Shown: positions 43,547 to 54,907 of the stretch, piece after piece
Numbering within the stretch: position 1 is the stretch's first letter
How the letters are laid out: every line of letters starts with the position of its first letter
Assembly: GCA_000467715.1 (NCBI GenBank)
Contig: AJFK01000752.1
Location: forward strand, 1 to 64,000
Length of the DNA: 64,000 nucleotides
Reading direction: 5' to 3'
DNA from: Hysterium pulicare CBS 123377
Lineage: Eukaryota > Ascomycota > Dothideomycetes > Hysteriales > Hysteriaceae
Made by a program: the position numbers and the translations under genes
The notes under the pieces: model-generated
Told to the model about the DNA's origin: nothing
The model's database searches: none
What the model saw: the letters and a program-made list of their open reading frames with translations, nothing else

Positions 43547-44894
43547 TCATTGCACCACAACTCCCTCTTCCTTTGGTGCCTGCTCCGCATCTGCCTGCTC
43601 TTTGGCCTTCTTTTCCTGCGCCTGCTGCAGCTCTTGATTCTTAAAGAACTCGCACATGGCGTACCCGCCACGATCATTAAAGAAAAGGTTGAGAAAGGTC
43701 ATAGTATCCTCGGCTTGGCCCTGGGCACGCACAAACTTCTCCTTCTCAAATGCGTGAATCGCCTCGTCCATAGCATCGAGGTCGCCGCCGCTGCGTTGTT
43801 GCTTCCACTGCGCGAGCTTCAGGCCCAGGTCCAACGCGTCTTGCATGGCTGCATTGACGCCGTTGCCGGCGAAGGGAGTCATGATGTGCGCAGCATCGCC
43901 GATCAACGTCAAGCCTTGTCGGTGTGGCCAGCGGTGACCAACCGGCATCATCCACATGGGCCGTGGGACGACATTGAACTTGTTGTCGGCCTTGAGAATA
44001 CAGTCCTTTGCATCTTGGGTGAAGCCATCATAATACTTGTCGACGAACTGCTGTTTGGCGAGGTCGGGCTGCGACCAGTCGATGCCGCATGTGTTTGCCC
44101 AGTCCTCCTTCTCGCGCATGAAGCCGAGAATGCGTGTATTACGGTCGCCGTTGCGCTGCGCGAGCACGGTGATGTTGGGCCCAAGAGTTAGGCACATGCC
44201 CTCACCAATACGCTTGCTGAGCTTTGGATCCGTCTTGTCAATCTCGCCGTTAAGCTTGACTTCAATCCCAGTGATGCCGGAGAAGATGGGCCGCGTGTCG
44301 GTGATCAATTGTCGCACCTTGGACCATGCCCCATCGGCGCCTACAACCACGTCAAAACCGCGTTCAACGTGGGACTCAAAGTGTAGATCGTATTTTGGCG
44401 AGAGGCCAGTTGCGTCGGTCTTGACGGTCCTGAGCTTGTGACCCCATTTCAGCGTGCCAGGTGCCAGCGAGTCGATCAGCATTGATCGTAGCTCGATGCG
44501 CTCGATTTCAGGGCGGTTGTTGTACAAGTCTGGACGGCGGTCTCCTACGTCTGAGCCCTCGTCGAGGAGGAGCGTGCCATCTGGCAGGTAGATCTTAAGA
44601 ACTTCTCCTGCAGTGCGCGCGTACTTTAAAAACTCGTCGTACAGCTGACACTCGCGGAGAGCCTTCTGACCGGCATCCTCGTGCAAGTCAAGGCAGCCCC
44701 CCTGGGCACGAGCATGGCGATCTAGTTCGTACTCATAGACAGTTGCAGGCATGGCATTAACCTGGAGCAGGCGTGCTAGAGTAAGGCCGGCAGGTCCCGC
44801 TACAGTAGAGCAATTAGTCATGGAACAGAGGACAGCTTGAAGGCAGCCGTGACTTACCACCGATGATGGCGATGCGGGGCAGTTCAGAAGCCAT
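43547..44894 (-). CDS. FAD-dependent monooxygenase (TetX-like group)
   Basis: Two exons (44894-44858 and 44799-43547) give 429 residues. The first exon encodes MASELPRIAIIG and splicing GTAAGT..TGTAG completes the dinucleotide motif as IIGAGPAGLTLARLL; reading the second exon alone would destroy it. Further marks are VVVGADGAWSKVR (DG motif) and LTLIGDAAHIMTPFAGNG (GD motif), and RARAQGGCLDLHEDAGQ as in TetX-type enzymes. The C-terminal 35 residues are a low-complexity glutamine, lysine and glutamate-rich tail. Family members hydroxylate or epoxidise small molecules with NADPH and O2. Two exact and one near CGGATCCG lie 183-240 bases upstream, and it is divergent from the NRPS, so it is very likely a pathway enzyme. 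Confidence 0.88.
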
Positions 44895-45076
44895 TGCGTA
44901 TGAGAAGGAAGAAGAGAAGCTCCTAGAAAGATCCAGAGAGAAGCAAGAGGTGTGGGGTATCAGTTTTAGAAAAAAAAAGACAAAGCGGATATGCGTGACA
45001 GTGTCCAAGCAAATAGAAGGGACAAAGTAGACAATTTGTTTGGATATAGTCTACCAGTATAAGCCAAGTTGAGCGT

Positions 45077-45133
45077 CGGATCCTTGGCGGCACCGGTGCC
45101 TTACCCTCGGATCCGTCGCCATCAGCGGATCCG
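45077..45133. promoter_or_regulatory. Triple CGGATCCG site cluster
   Basis: Exact copies lie at 45108-45115 and 45126-45133, and a 7-of-8 copy (CGGATCCT) at 45077-45084. The two exact copies start 18 bases apart. Confidence 0.65.
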
Positions 45134-45650
45134 AGTGAAACATGAAACAGTAATACGACGTGGGATCTGTCTTGTGAAACTCAAATCAATAAAACACAGC
45201 AAAGATATGCACGTGGAGCTGACCCTGTAAGCGCGATTCGGCCGGGAACTGCTGAGACAACCCAGGCACCTCCCGTCGCCTCGCGCCTAGTTTTCTGGGG
45301 TAGCAAGGCTCACTGAAAAGAAGGTTTTTACGTAATGAGCAATACTGCAGCCTTGTCCCAGGTCGCGTGGGCCGAGGCTCTGTGGAGATGTTGGGCAGCC
45401 AAGCAGACCCAAACGAGTTCGTTGCTGCAATCCTTCTCGAACCGAGACACCCTGCAGCCATGAATCCTCCGGCCCTGAGAGCCGCGTGAACTGCTGTGCT
45501 ACCGGACAATCCACGTGACGTTGCGTCTTCAGCTTTCCAAGTGTGTACGACGTGTAAGCCTAGGGCTGTTGCTGATATCAGAATGTTCGCCATGTCTTTC
45601 TCCTAATTAGATCTCCGGAGCAGAGAAGAAGTAAGTGCTCACCTATTGGA

Positions 45651-45658
45651 TATAAAAG
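45651..45658 (+). promoter_or_regulatory. TATA box of the NRPS gene
   Basis: TATAAAAG lies 178 bases before the first in-frame ATG (45836). Confidence 0.4.
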
Positions 45659-45835
45659 CCAAGGTGCCAATCTTCCACAATGGGTATCATGATTCCATAG
45701 ATTCCAGCTTCGCTTTTCCTATGCCATCGGCAATAGGACTTGGTAACATCCACTAAGGACTGGATACTCCTTTACAATCACAACACCAAGCTCAAACGTG
45801 TACGCGCCCAGCCAAGAAGGGTCGCTACGGGGTTG

Positions 45836-48800
45836 ATGTGCAGCCCGGATTTCAACGAATCACTACACCCCCTCCTTCCATCATCAGTTGCCCTAGAACA
45901 AAAGCCAGAACAAAGGGAGGGAAAGACAAGACCGAAAGGGATCAAAATGAGACGAGCGTCCTACGCACCTTTGGATGCCCCTATCCTTCCTCCTTTACAC
46001 CTTATCGACTCCTCTACTTCCATTGCAGACCAAACTCTTCGACATGCAGCTCGTCTCCTCGACCTTTCCCTCGCTTCCATCGACAAAAGCAGCAGCTTTA
46101 TCAACCTTGGCGGCCATTCGATTCTAGCCGTAAAGCTATCCTCCGCCTGCAAGAAAGATGGAATCAGCCTGCCTATCGTCAATATTCTTTTGAGTAACAC
46201 TCTTACCGAGCTCTGTGCTTCAGCAACTCTTTTATCCGTTAATCAACCATGTTCACCAACTTCACCGAGGTCGCCAACACTTCGTCGCAAGTCTATTCAA
46301 TATAACTGGCGCCAGTCGTTTCAGCTCCAAGGATTTCGTCGCCAGTCGGTACAAATGCAAGAGGCACGTCGCCGATCAATCCAAGACTTGATCGACAGGT
46401 CATCTCCAAATGAGATGCTTCTAACGTCCTCTCCGATGACGGAAATGCAGCTATCCTTCGTGCACAGCTATAAGCAGAGCCCGGGTACCAACATCGTGAA
46501 CCTGTACGAGACATACAATACTCAGGACGTGCCCGCCGTAAAAGCTGCCTGGAAGACTGTTATCGAATCAGAGCCTATCTTCCGTGCGACCTTTGAGGCA
46601 GAAACATTATTAGTCCACGAACTGTCCTATGCGCCCTTCCGCTGGAACGATATCATATGCAAGTCCGAGCATCAATATCAGGCCCAATTGGACAGGTACG
46701 TGGCACCAGAGAACATTGAATTTTCCTTTGAATGCGTGACGTACTCGGGAAAGAGCACCATCATCTGGCGCGTCCATCATATCTTTATCGATGGCCAGTC
46801 TGCGCAGTTGATATACGCAAAGCTCCGACGTGTCTTGATGAGCCTACCTGTTCACCCAGGTACACACTTCAGCAGTGTCGCTTCAGGCGTCCGAGAACTT
46901 CAAGAGTCGAGCCATGAGGCCAACCAAGCCTTTTGGAAACAGCAGATGGAGAAGCATCCTCAGTCAATTGGGCAACTCGCTCTTGCAGAGCCTCGCGAGT
47001 TTAGCTTCAAGAATCCCATTGAGCAGGTATCATTTACGATACCCGTCGAAAAGGTTACTATCGCAGCCCGCCGCAGAGGCGTCTCCTTGGCAGCCTGGTA
47101 TCAAGCTGCGTGGGCTATGGCGCTTTCCATGTACACTGACTCGGACTCAGTGGTGTTCGGATCCGTACTTTCCGGCCGCAACCTTCCCGTCGCCGGTGCT
47201 GAGGACACGATTGGGCCGCTCATCAACACACTACCTTTCCAGATCTCAATCGACCGGATGCAGACCGAGACAGAGTATCTGAAGTCCGTCTTCTCGCATT
47301 CTGTGATGCTCCAAAGTATACAGTACTCCTCGCCAGACGATGGCTTCACCAGGGACTTTGCGACGGCTTTAGCTTTCGAATTCGACTTGGACGCAGCTGC
47401 CGAGGACAAATTCCGATCAATCAAGGCTCCCTGGTTCAGAGTCATTCCAGACATGCCTTTGTCTGTATTCATGAGCGAGAAAGGAGTACTGCGACTTTGC
47501 TACAAGCCGTCTAGGTACGAAAGGACCGACATGCAGTTGCTAGCCCACCACTTCCGCAGAGCTATACTCCTCCTACAGTCTTCTAAGCGAACAATGGGAG
47601 ACCGCATGTCTAAGCTTTTGACGCACGCAACCAGGAGCACCTTGATGAGCTACGGCAATTGTAATACCAACAATACATCTCTTTCTGCCGTCCATGACGA
47701 TTTCGTCACGCTCTTCGAGAGAGCCACCAGACAGAATCCCGACGCCATTGCTGTTGAGAAAGGGAAAGTGACCTTGACATATGCCGAGCTCGACCGACGG
47801 GCCAGTGTACTCGCTAAAAGTTTGCAAGTCCACGTCCAACCTGGAGAAGTCGTCTGCGTTCATGCTGATCGGTCGATCAATTGGATCGTGGCCTATTACG
47901 GTATTCTCAAAGCCGGCGCAGCCTTTTCCGCCTCAGACGCCGCGCTTCCATCTCATATTCGCAACATGAACTTCGAGACAGCTGGAGCTAAGGTCTACAT
48001 AACGCCGGACCAGTCGCAGAAAGTCGCACAGCCCGATGCGTACAGCCTGTGTTTCTCGGTTGATGAACTTGTCCCTGAGGATATGAAAGTAGAGAGGTTG
48101 CCTCATCGGCAAACGCCGCGGCCTGAGGACGTCGCGTACGTCTGCTTCACTTCGGGCACTACTGGCAAACCTAAGGGAGTCATTTGCCACCACGCAGGTT
48201 TAGTAGCATTACAGACTGATCCGGAGGTTCGCCTGCTTGCTGGTCCAGGAGAAAGAGTGGCGCAGTTCCTATCGCCGGCTTTTGATGGCAGTATCCTTGA
48301 GATATTTTCAGCTCTCTCGTATGGTGCAACCCTTGTACTCAGTGATGGAGTCGACCCATTCTCACAGTTACGGAGAGCTACCACTGCCATGCTTACGCCA
48401 TCGGTCGCCCGCATATTGGAGCCAAAAGACTTCCCCAACCTAAAGGCAGTATATTTTGGTGGTGAACCTGTGCCACAGCAAGTCAATGACAAGTGGTCTG
48501 AAGAAAAGCTCACTTACAACCAGTACGGCCCAACCGAAGCCAGTTGCGCTTCCACCATCCAGCCTCTGCAGCCAGGGCGACGGGTAGCAATCGGGCCTCC
48601 AAACCCAACCACGCGAGTATATATACTGGATCGGAATCAGCAGCTTGTACCGCCTGGCGTTGTTGGGGAGATCTACTGCGCTGGAGTTCAGGTATCTCGA
48701 GGCTATATTGGTCAGCCTGAGTTGACCGCACACCGGTTTTTGCCCGACTCCATCTGCAGGCGACCTGGCGAGATGATGTATCGCACCGGCGACCGCGCCT

Positions 48801-50786
48801 TTTTTAACCATATGGGAGAAGTTGAATGTCTTGGTAGAAATGATCGCCAGATCAAACTGCGCGGATTTCGCACGGATTTGAACGACATCGAAGCGCGGGC
48901 CGCGGGCGCGATCATGGAAGCCAGCGCAGTCGTTATTTGCCCCAAAGATGATTATCTTGTATGCATGATGCAACCGGAGACGCTTGATATTGCTAATGTG
49001 CGTTCAAGACTTACCAATGTTCTTCCAGTACACGCAGGTAAGCCAACCCACAAGTATCAATGAATTGTGAACTGATACTAAACAAAATACAGTTCCGCGA
49101 GTTATACTAGCCGCATCGAAATTCCCCATCACTTCGTCTGGAAAGCTTAATTATAAGGAGATTGCTCGTCTATGTAGCGCTTCTTCACAGTCGATTGCGC
49201 AGACGTTCAAGCCAATGTCAGCTACAGAGATGGCCGTAGCCCAGGTCTGGAGGCGTCTTCTAGCTCTCGGTGCTTCGCAGGAGGTGACGGGTGCGTCGAA
49301 CTTCGCTGAGCTTGGAGGACACTCTGTTCTTCAGCTTCGTCTTGCCAGCGAGCTGTCAAACATTTTCAAGGCTCGTATTCCCATGTCGCAGGTCATCAAG
49401 GTAGCAAACCTTTCCGAGATGGCTTCGGTCATTGACGAGATTCGATCTCAGGCGAGTGGCGCATCGGCTATGCCGCTTAAAACACTAGGGACGAACAATG
49501 TGTCTCCGATCGAGGCAGAATGGTTCGAGAAGTACCAAATCAAGGAGGGTGTCACGTCCTTCAACGTGACTTTCGCCTGCACCATTGCACCTCAAATCGA
49601 CATCGACCATCTTACTGCTTGCTGGAATGCCATGTTAGCCCGTCATCAGATCTTCCGCAGCAGATACCACAGAGATGAGAGCCGGCCCGAGCGAGTGAAA
49701 AGGACATATTCTAAGATCAACTCCCAAGTCACCAGAGTGGATAACTTTGACCTTTGGGAAGAATGCAATCAACCATTCGACGTTGAACACGAGAACCCCG
49801 TTGCTGTCATAATCTCCAAGTCGACGATGCTAGTGAGGATGAGCCATATCATTGCTGACTTGACAGCATTACAGGCGATGTTGAAAGAGCTCGTGCAAAT
49901 GTACCACGGAAGTGGACTCGGTTCAGTAAAGAGGAGGTACGCTGATACTGTGAACTGGAGCGCCCCAGCCACTGCTGCTCAGAAGCAGTGGTGGGCAGAA
50001 TACCTGCGGGCAAGTAGAGACAGTGAGAACGTAATCTCCAAATTATCAAAACGGACGACGTACAAAGGAGAGTCTCGTGTCATAAAATTCCCGCTGGCAT
50101 TGGCCCAAAAAGTGCTTAAGTATTCCGCTGAAAACTCGGTGACTTTGCATCAAATGGGACTTGCCGCAGTTGCCCTCGCGCTTCAGGCCGACAACGATAG
50201 GACCGACATCGTTCTGGGTGGCCCATGGTTCAACCGGCAGGCAGAAGACGTCGAGACAGTCGGGCTGTTCCTCGAGGCCATTCCGATCCGCATTCGACAC
50301 GATCATAACCAGGAAGACTCATTTATGAAAAGTGTCCAAGGCTCCAGTCAGTCTGCACTCTCGAACGGAATCTCGTGGGGCCAGGTTCTCCAAGCCATGG
50401 GCTACACGGGTGACACAAGGCCAGATTACCCGCACAATCCTGTGTTAGACACGGTAGTGACCTTCCATGATGACCGAAAGACTTTGAAGGTGCCAATCGA
50501 TGGCCTTGAGCCACTCTACACGTTCGGGCACGGTGCCAAGTTTGCGTTGATGGTTGAGTTCACCGCCCTCAGCGAGGAATCCGTGATCGTGCGGCTCGAG
50601 TACGACGACGCGATCATTTCAAAGGCCACAATTACCTGGATCGAAGATTTGATCCTGGAAGGCCTGGACTTGATCTCTACCAGTACAGAGTATGGGGCGA
50701 TTAAAGAAAAACTGAGGAGTATGAAGTGCGGAGAGATGGAGAGGAACATAGAGAATGTCTTTGGAAGGGCCTTGGCGACTTTGTAA
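45836..50786 (+). CDS. Nonribosomal peptide synthetase, T-C-A-T-C
   Basis: Two exons (45836-49037 and 49093-50786) give about 1631 residues; an ATG at 45947 would remove 37 leader residues. Domains in order: thiolation T1 with the phosphopantetheine serine in NLGGHS (about residue 95); condensation C1 with an intact HHIFIDG (about 313); adenylation A with FTSGTTGKPKG (about 772), YNQYGPTEA, GEIYCAGVQVSRGY, YRTGDRAFF and ITSSGKLNYKE; T2 with ELGGHS (about 1143); and terminal C2, in which HHxxxDG is replaced by SHIIADL (about 1317). There is no thioesterase or reductase domain. Starting with T and having only one A means T1 must be loaded in trans. C2 probably releases the product. The A-domain specificity could not be assigned. 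It is divergent from a monooxygenase across a CGGATCCG cluster. Confidence 0.9.
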
Positions 50787-51726
50787 GCGGCGTCGGGAAA
50801 CTTGGTCTTTAGCCAATCGGAAATCGGGTTCAGCTACCTGCAAAGCCGCACGCTGCTGTGACGCAGTCGAAGCATTGGAGACGAAGATAATATCGTAAGC
50901 GTAGTTTAGAATAGTTTAGAACCCGAAAGATATGGGCACCAATATCTATGCTCATTGAACGCGTCAGCTGATGGCCCCTTTAAATAGATCCTTTACCAGC
51001 TAAGATACGGAGTTTGTACTATGCCGTCTCAGCCTAGCTCTCACGCTGGGCAATGAAGCGCGTTTGTAAGGGCAGGCAAGATAACTGATATCTGTGGTAG
51101 GTGCGCGCGCAGAAGGGAGTCGTATGTCTAGAAAGGGTCGCAATAAAGGATGTCAGATTGAAATGTCCTCGGTAGAGGTCGACTACCACAATGGGTGAGG
51201 TAATTCGTTGAAATCTGGGTTGCGCATCAGCCTCGAATCAACTCTTCTCGCTGAGCGCATGCAACAATTGACCTTAGTCCCATAACTGTAAGGGATTATT
51301 TGTCCCTCAGCGAATATCGAAGTTGTTCTCCGCATAGCCTTCCAATGTTAGTTGGGTAGGAAAGGTGATCCTAAAACCAATATTCCAGATTACCACACCC
51401 ATTGTGCTCCGAGGTAGACAATAGGCTAATGAAGAGGCTGGAGCAAAAATCTAACATCCGAGTGCTGGCATGGGATACGAGATGGATTAGTTGGAGAGAC
51501 AATGGCTGTAGTTCCCTGACAATACAACTTGAGGTTAAGAACAGAGGGGTTCAACAGGATTGCAAGAGCACCAAAACTTACCTATTATCATTTGAATATA
51601 TGATCACCTATAGCAATCAACAACCCTCACAAAATCCCTGCAGAGCCTGCTTGTTCATGACAGTTGAAAAGCGTTGTGCAAAGCAACATCGAATTCATCA
51701 TTCAATTGTCCATTCCGTACAGTAAC
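50787..51726. other. Intergenic, no gene seen
   Basis: This is the 3' flank of the NRPS and of the SDR. It has only small unsupported ORFs and no shared promoter motif. Confidence 0.45.
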
Positions 51727-52506
51727 TCATTCGGGTACCGTTACGCCACTTACCTCCTCGCAGATCTTCAGCAACCTATCCTGGACCTCAATATCATCAG
51801 CCACAGCTTTCGGCTTCCCTTCCCTTCCTCCCGGACTAAAATACTTTCCAGTCGTTTTCGCCGCTTCATCTTCTCCCTCCGCCAACATGACATAAGTTTC
51901 CACAGCGGCATCAATATTCCCCGATGCGCCTGCGCCGCCCATCTTCGTCGCTACCCAACCTGGCTCAAGCACATTGCTCGACACGTCAGGCCAACGTCTC
52001 GCGAATGCCTTTGCAAACATGATATCATGCAGCTTACTATCGCTATAAGCTTGCATATCGCTCCATTTGCTCTCTCCTCTCTCCGCCCATGTTATATCCT
52101 TCAGATCCCCATTCCCACCAGAGTGTAGCCCCGAGGACACAAACACGAGCCTTTTCGGTCGATTGATCAAACATGCGAGGATATACGGAGCGACGGTGTT
52201 TACGGCGGCTAGAGCGGGCATGCCATCGGCTGTCTTGCGAAAAGGACCCAGGAATAATCCTGCGTTATGAACCACACAATCGAATGTCCCCAGTTTGTTT
52301 ACCTCTTCCGCGAGCTTTTTAGTATCGGAGATGCTGGAAAGGTCGCTGACGAGGACGTTCGCGGCGTCGGGACAGGCGGAGAGGGCGTCTTTAGCTCGTT
52401 GAGCGTTGCGTGCGTGAAGGACGACGTGATGGCCATTTTTCACAAGCTGTTGGGCAGCGAGGGAGCCGAGGCCGTCGGAGGAACCTGTGATGAAGATTCG
52501 AGCCAT
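51727..52506 (-). CDS. Short-chain dehydrogenase
   Basis: This intronless protein has 259 residues from the ATG at 52506 (MARIFITGSSDGLG), which puts the TGxxxGxG motif at residues 6-13; an upstream ATG at 52542 adds 12 residues. It shows HNAGLFLG, SSGLHSGGN and the catalytic YSDSK, then EPGWVATKM. It fits the classical SDR family with NAD(P)H as cofactor, like many proteins annotated as dehydrogenase/daunorubicin C-13 ketoreductase. It lies beside the NRPS but has no CGGATCCG upstream; instead a perfect 9-bp inverted repeat lies 215 bases upstream. Whether it belongs to the NRPS pathway is open. Confidence 0.85.
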   Translation of the reverse strand: MARIFITGSSDGLGSLAAQQLVKNGHHVVLHARNAQRAKDALSACPDAANVLVSDLSSISDTKKLAEEVNKLGTFDCVVHNAGLFLGPFRKTADGMPALAAVNTVAPYILACLINRPKRLVFVSSGLHSGGNGDLKDITWAERGESKWSDMQAYSDSKLHDIMFAKAFARRWPDVSSNVLEPGWVATKMGGAGASGNIDAAVETYVMLAEGEDEAAKTTGKYFSPGGREGKPKAVADDIEVQDRLLKICEEVSGVTVPE

Positions 52507-53176
52507 ATTGAGTTGTGAAGGGTGTGAGAGGATTGGTGCCACACGTCAGTCTATCATACTGCGTGGTGGACGATATTTGTATCTGCCGTTGGGATTGCGT
52601 CATGGACTCTGTCGGGCCATTACGACGAAAGGATGCATGGCGTTTAGATAGAATATCTCCGACATCAATATCTAACCATGTCGCGGAGACGAGATAGCGA
52701 CTGGAGAAAGGCGTCGAGGTTCCGCTCTTCATTTCAAGAGCGGAGATCTGTTCCGCGTGACTAATCGATGACTAACGGCCAAAGATAACATCCAAATGCC
52801 GAGACACCACCATGAAACGCGATTGAAGGTTGAACAATGAGCTCTCGAGGAGGCAGACGAGATTTTAAGCTGCTATTCATCAGTTGGGGAGGTGCAGTAG
52901 CTTAGCAAGGTCGCGAAGTCATACGTCAACCACGGAGCTCGCGATCTCACCAGTCCACACGGATATTTTAGTACTTCTGAAACACTCCAGCATCCCTAAA
53001 ACTTATATATCTCCGACTCCCCATATCTTGAAATTACAGAACCCCAGGATGCCAATCCCCAATATCCTCCGCCTTTCCGTACTCTTCTAATGTTTGTCTA
53101 CAACAGCAAGCGCGATGAAAGAGTAGGGATTTCAAACCAAGATTTTCGTCCATAAGATACAGGAAGCATCCAAGCA
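52507..53176. other. SDR promoter and intergenic region
   Basis: No gene is seen. It holds the perfect inverted repeat at 52721-52744. Confidence 0.45.
52721..52744. promoter_or_regulatory. Perfect 9-bp inverted repeat
   Basis: TCCGCTCTT (52721-52729) and AAGAGCGGA (52736-52744) are exact inverted copies with a six-base spacer. It lies 215 bases upstream of the SDR start. It contains outward CCG and CGG triplets and could be a dimer site for a regulator or a cruciform. Confidence 0.5.
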
Positions 53177-54537
53177 CTATATTTTCCCTAGAATACCTTG
53201 AGAGGTTGCAGCCTTGCTCACAAAAGCAATGACACCACCCACCAAACACGTAACGCCGCTGAATATGGATACTTGCGAGAATCCTCCATACTTTTCGATG
53301 AGCACCCCATTAATCGGAGGACCCATCAGAGCTGCAAGCGAGCCTACGCCCATTCCCATTCCCATATAGGTTCCCATGTCTCGGGGATCTTTAGGACAGA
53401 CGGCAAAGGCTGCAGCACCTCCAGAGATGATAGTTCCCGAAAAAAACCCAAAGGCAATCGAATATACCACCAACGCTGCAGTGGTTTCCGCCTTGTCCAA
53501 GCAGAAGATGATGATGCCGGCGATAACGCCACCAATTGCGAGTACGTTCAATCGCCCAAATTTGTCCGCTAGAACCCCCGGGATGATTCGACCAAAGGTG
53601 GAAGCTGCGTTGACAATCGCAAGCAAATACGAGGCAAGTGTTGCGTCCATGCCTCTCGTGACCGCATATGTTGGGATGAAGAACAGTGGCGCGAACATGC
53701 CGAGAAACATAAAGAAAAGAGAACAACACAGGGTAATGAAGCTTGCTTCTCTAAAGGCCGCTCCGATGAAAAATGTGGTTGTTCTTGGTGGCAGACGAGC
53801 TGTGATGGCCACACATGAAAAAGCCAAAAGGGGCAACATGATGAATCCAATGACTCTCATTGTCCAGCCAAAACCCAGAGAAGAGCTGTTCAGCATCTTG
53901 GACAATGCAATTGGAAAGATGATCCCACCGATGGACGAGCCAGAAACGACCAGACCCAAGGCAGCTGCACGTTTCTTGTCGAAGTATTGCGAGACTGCTG
54001 CCATTGCAGGGAACATTAAAAGGCCTATGGCTATGCCCGTCAGAACACCTTGCGCGAGCATGAAATGCCAATATTGTGTGCATAGGCTCGTCATCATGAT
54101 GGAGAAGACGTAGAGAACCGCAGCCGGCCGGATAACCTAATACTGTGTTAGTGGATAGGCTCAGGCTTCCACGGAGCGAGAAGACATACCCATGCGCCAA
54201 AACGATCAAACAATGGTCCTCCGATGGCGCCGGCTGCAAACTGCAGGAAAGCTGACAGAGATCCAATCCAGGCAATATTATCTGGCGATTCGTCATGGAG
54301 CTGGTGAGTCATATAGTACTCTTGAAGAACGCCGAATGAGTTCACGTAGCCTAGACCTGAGAAGAAGATGAAAGCCGATCCAGTCGCCACAAGCCACGCT
54401 CGAGGGCCGCCATCGGGCGCTTCCCCAAAATCAGGAGAATTGGCGGGTATCTTCTCTTCGCCGAGTTCGGCGTCGTTGATGGAATTTTGTCCCTGGCTTT
54501 CGTGCGAGACTTCACTCTCCATTCCTATAGTTGTCAT
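53177..54537 (-). CDS. MFS transporter, monocarboxylate-permease type
   Basis: Two exons (54537-54190 and 54136-53177) give 435 residues. The ATG at 54537 follows CAAC context, and an upstream in-frame ATG adds 22 unlikely residues. After a hydrophilic acidic N terminus comes PDGGPRAWLVATGSAF, the conserved MCT motif [D/E]G[G/S][W/F]-like start of TM1, then SFGVLQEYY, GAIGGPLFDRFG and a C-terminal half with about eight hydrophobic segments. Length is normal for this fungal family (Mch/riboflavin-transporter-like). The substrate could be a monocarboxylate, a vitamin or a secondary metabolite. It is divergent from the second Zn2Cys6 regulator, an arrangement often seen for a transporter and its own regulator. 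Confidence 0.85.
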
Positions 54538-54907
54538 GTTGCAATGAGAGGTATGCGGTAGGGTATCCTTAAAATGACAGGGTTGTGCTGTGATATGGTG
54601 CAACGTAATACATTATAAGAGAGAAGAATCGGGATTTTAAGATACATTATATATATAAAAATGCTTGAGAAGTCACTTCTGGGCTGTCGCGTGATTCGCG
54701 GAGATGATATGTCGCGGAGATAGCAGACTCCGACTCGGCAAGGACAAAGATTCGGCATTTTCTATGGCAGTCCACACGGCCCATAAGCGCAGATGCTGAC
54801 TTCGACTCATCATAACCTTTCCCGACTCTCCGCAACTCATTGATCTCTTCCTGTCTCCGGCCAAGCCAAAGAAAAGTCCACCGGTGTTACGATACTAAGG
54901 GATAACC
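54538..54907. promoter_or_regulatory. Divergent promoter, MFS and second regulator
   Basis: This is 370 bases shared by two outward genes. No CGGATCCG is present. The left third is AT-rich (TATATATA near 54649). Confidence 0.45.

Larger units (their letters stand above)
44895..45835. promoter_or_regulatory. Bidirectional promoter of the FAD monooxygenase and NRPS
   Basis: It contains a cluster of CGGATCCG sites at 45077-45133 and a TATAAAAG at 45651-45658. Two short upstream ORFs precede the NRPS start: one at 45682-45702 and one opening at 45721. A 135-residue minus-strand ORF at 45186-45593 has no recognisable family and is not annotated. Confidence 0.5.

Noticed and set aside
43502-44191. 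229-residue plus-strand ORF
   Set aside because: It is antisense to the TetX-like monooxygenase, whose motifs and intron are clear.
45186-45593. 135-residue minus-strand ORF between monooxygenase and NRPS
   Set aside because: It has no family features, lies in the shared promoter region and shows no partner exon.
47158-47165. Eighth CGGATCCG copy
   Set aside because: It lies inside the NRPS coding sequence (Phe-Gly-Ser-Val codons), so it is probably not an operator.
53376-54113. 245-residue plus-strand ORF
   Set aside because: It is antisense to the monocarboxylate-type MFS gene, which has clear membrane segments.
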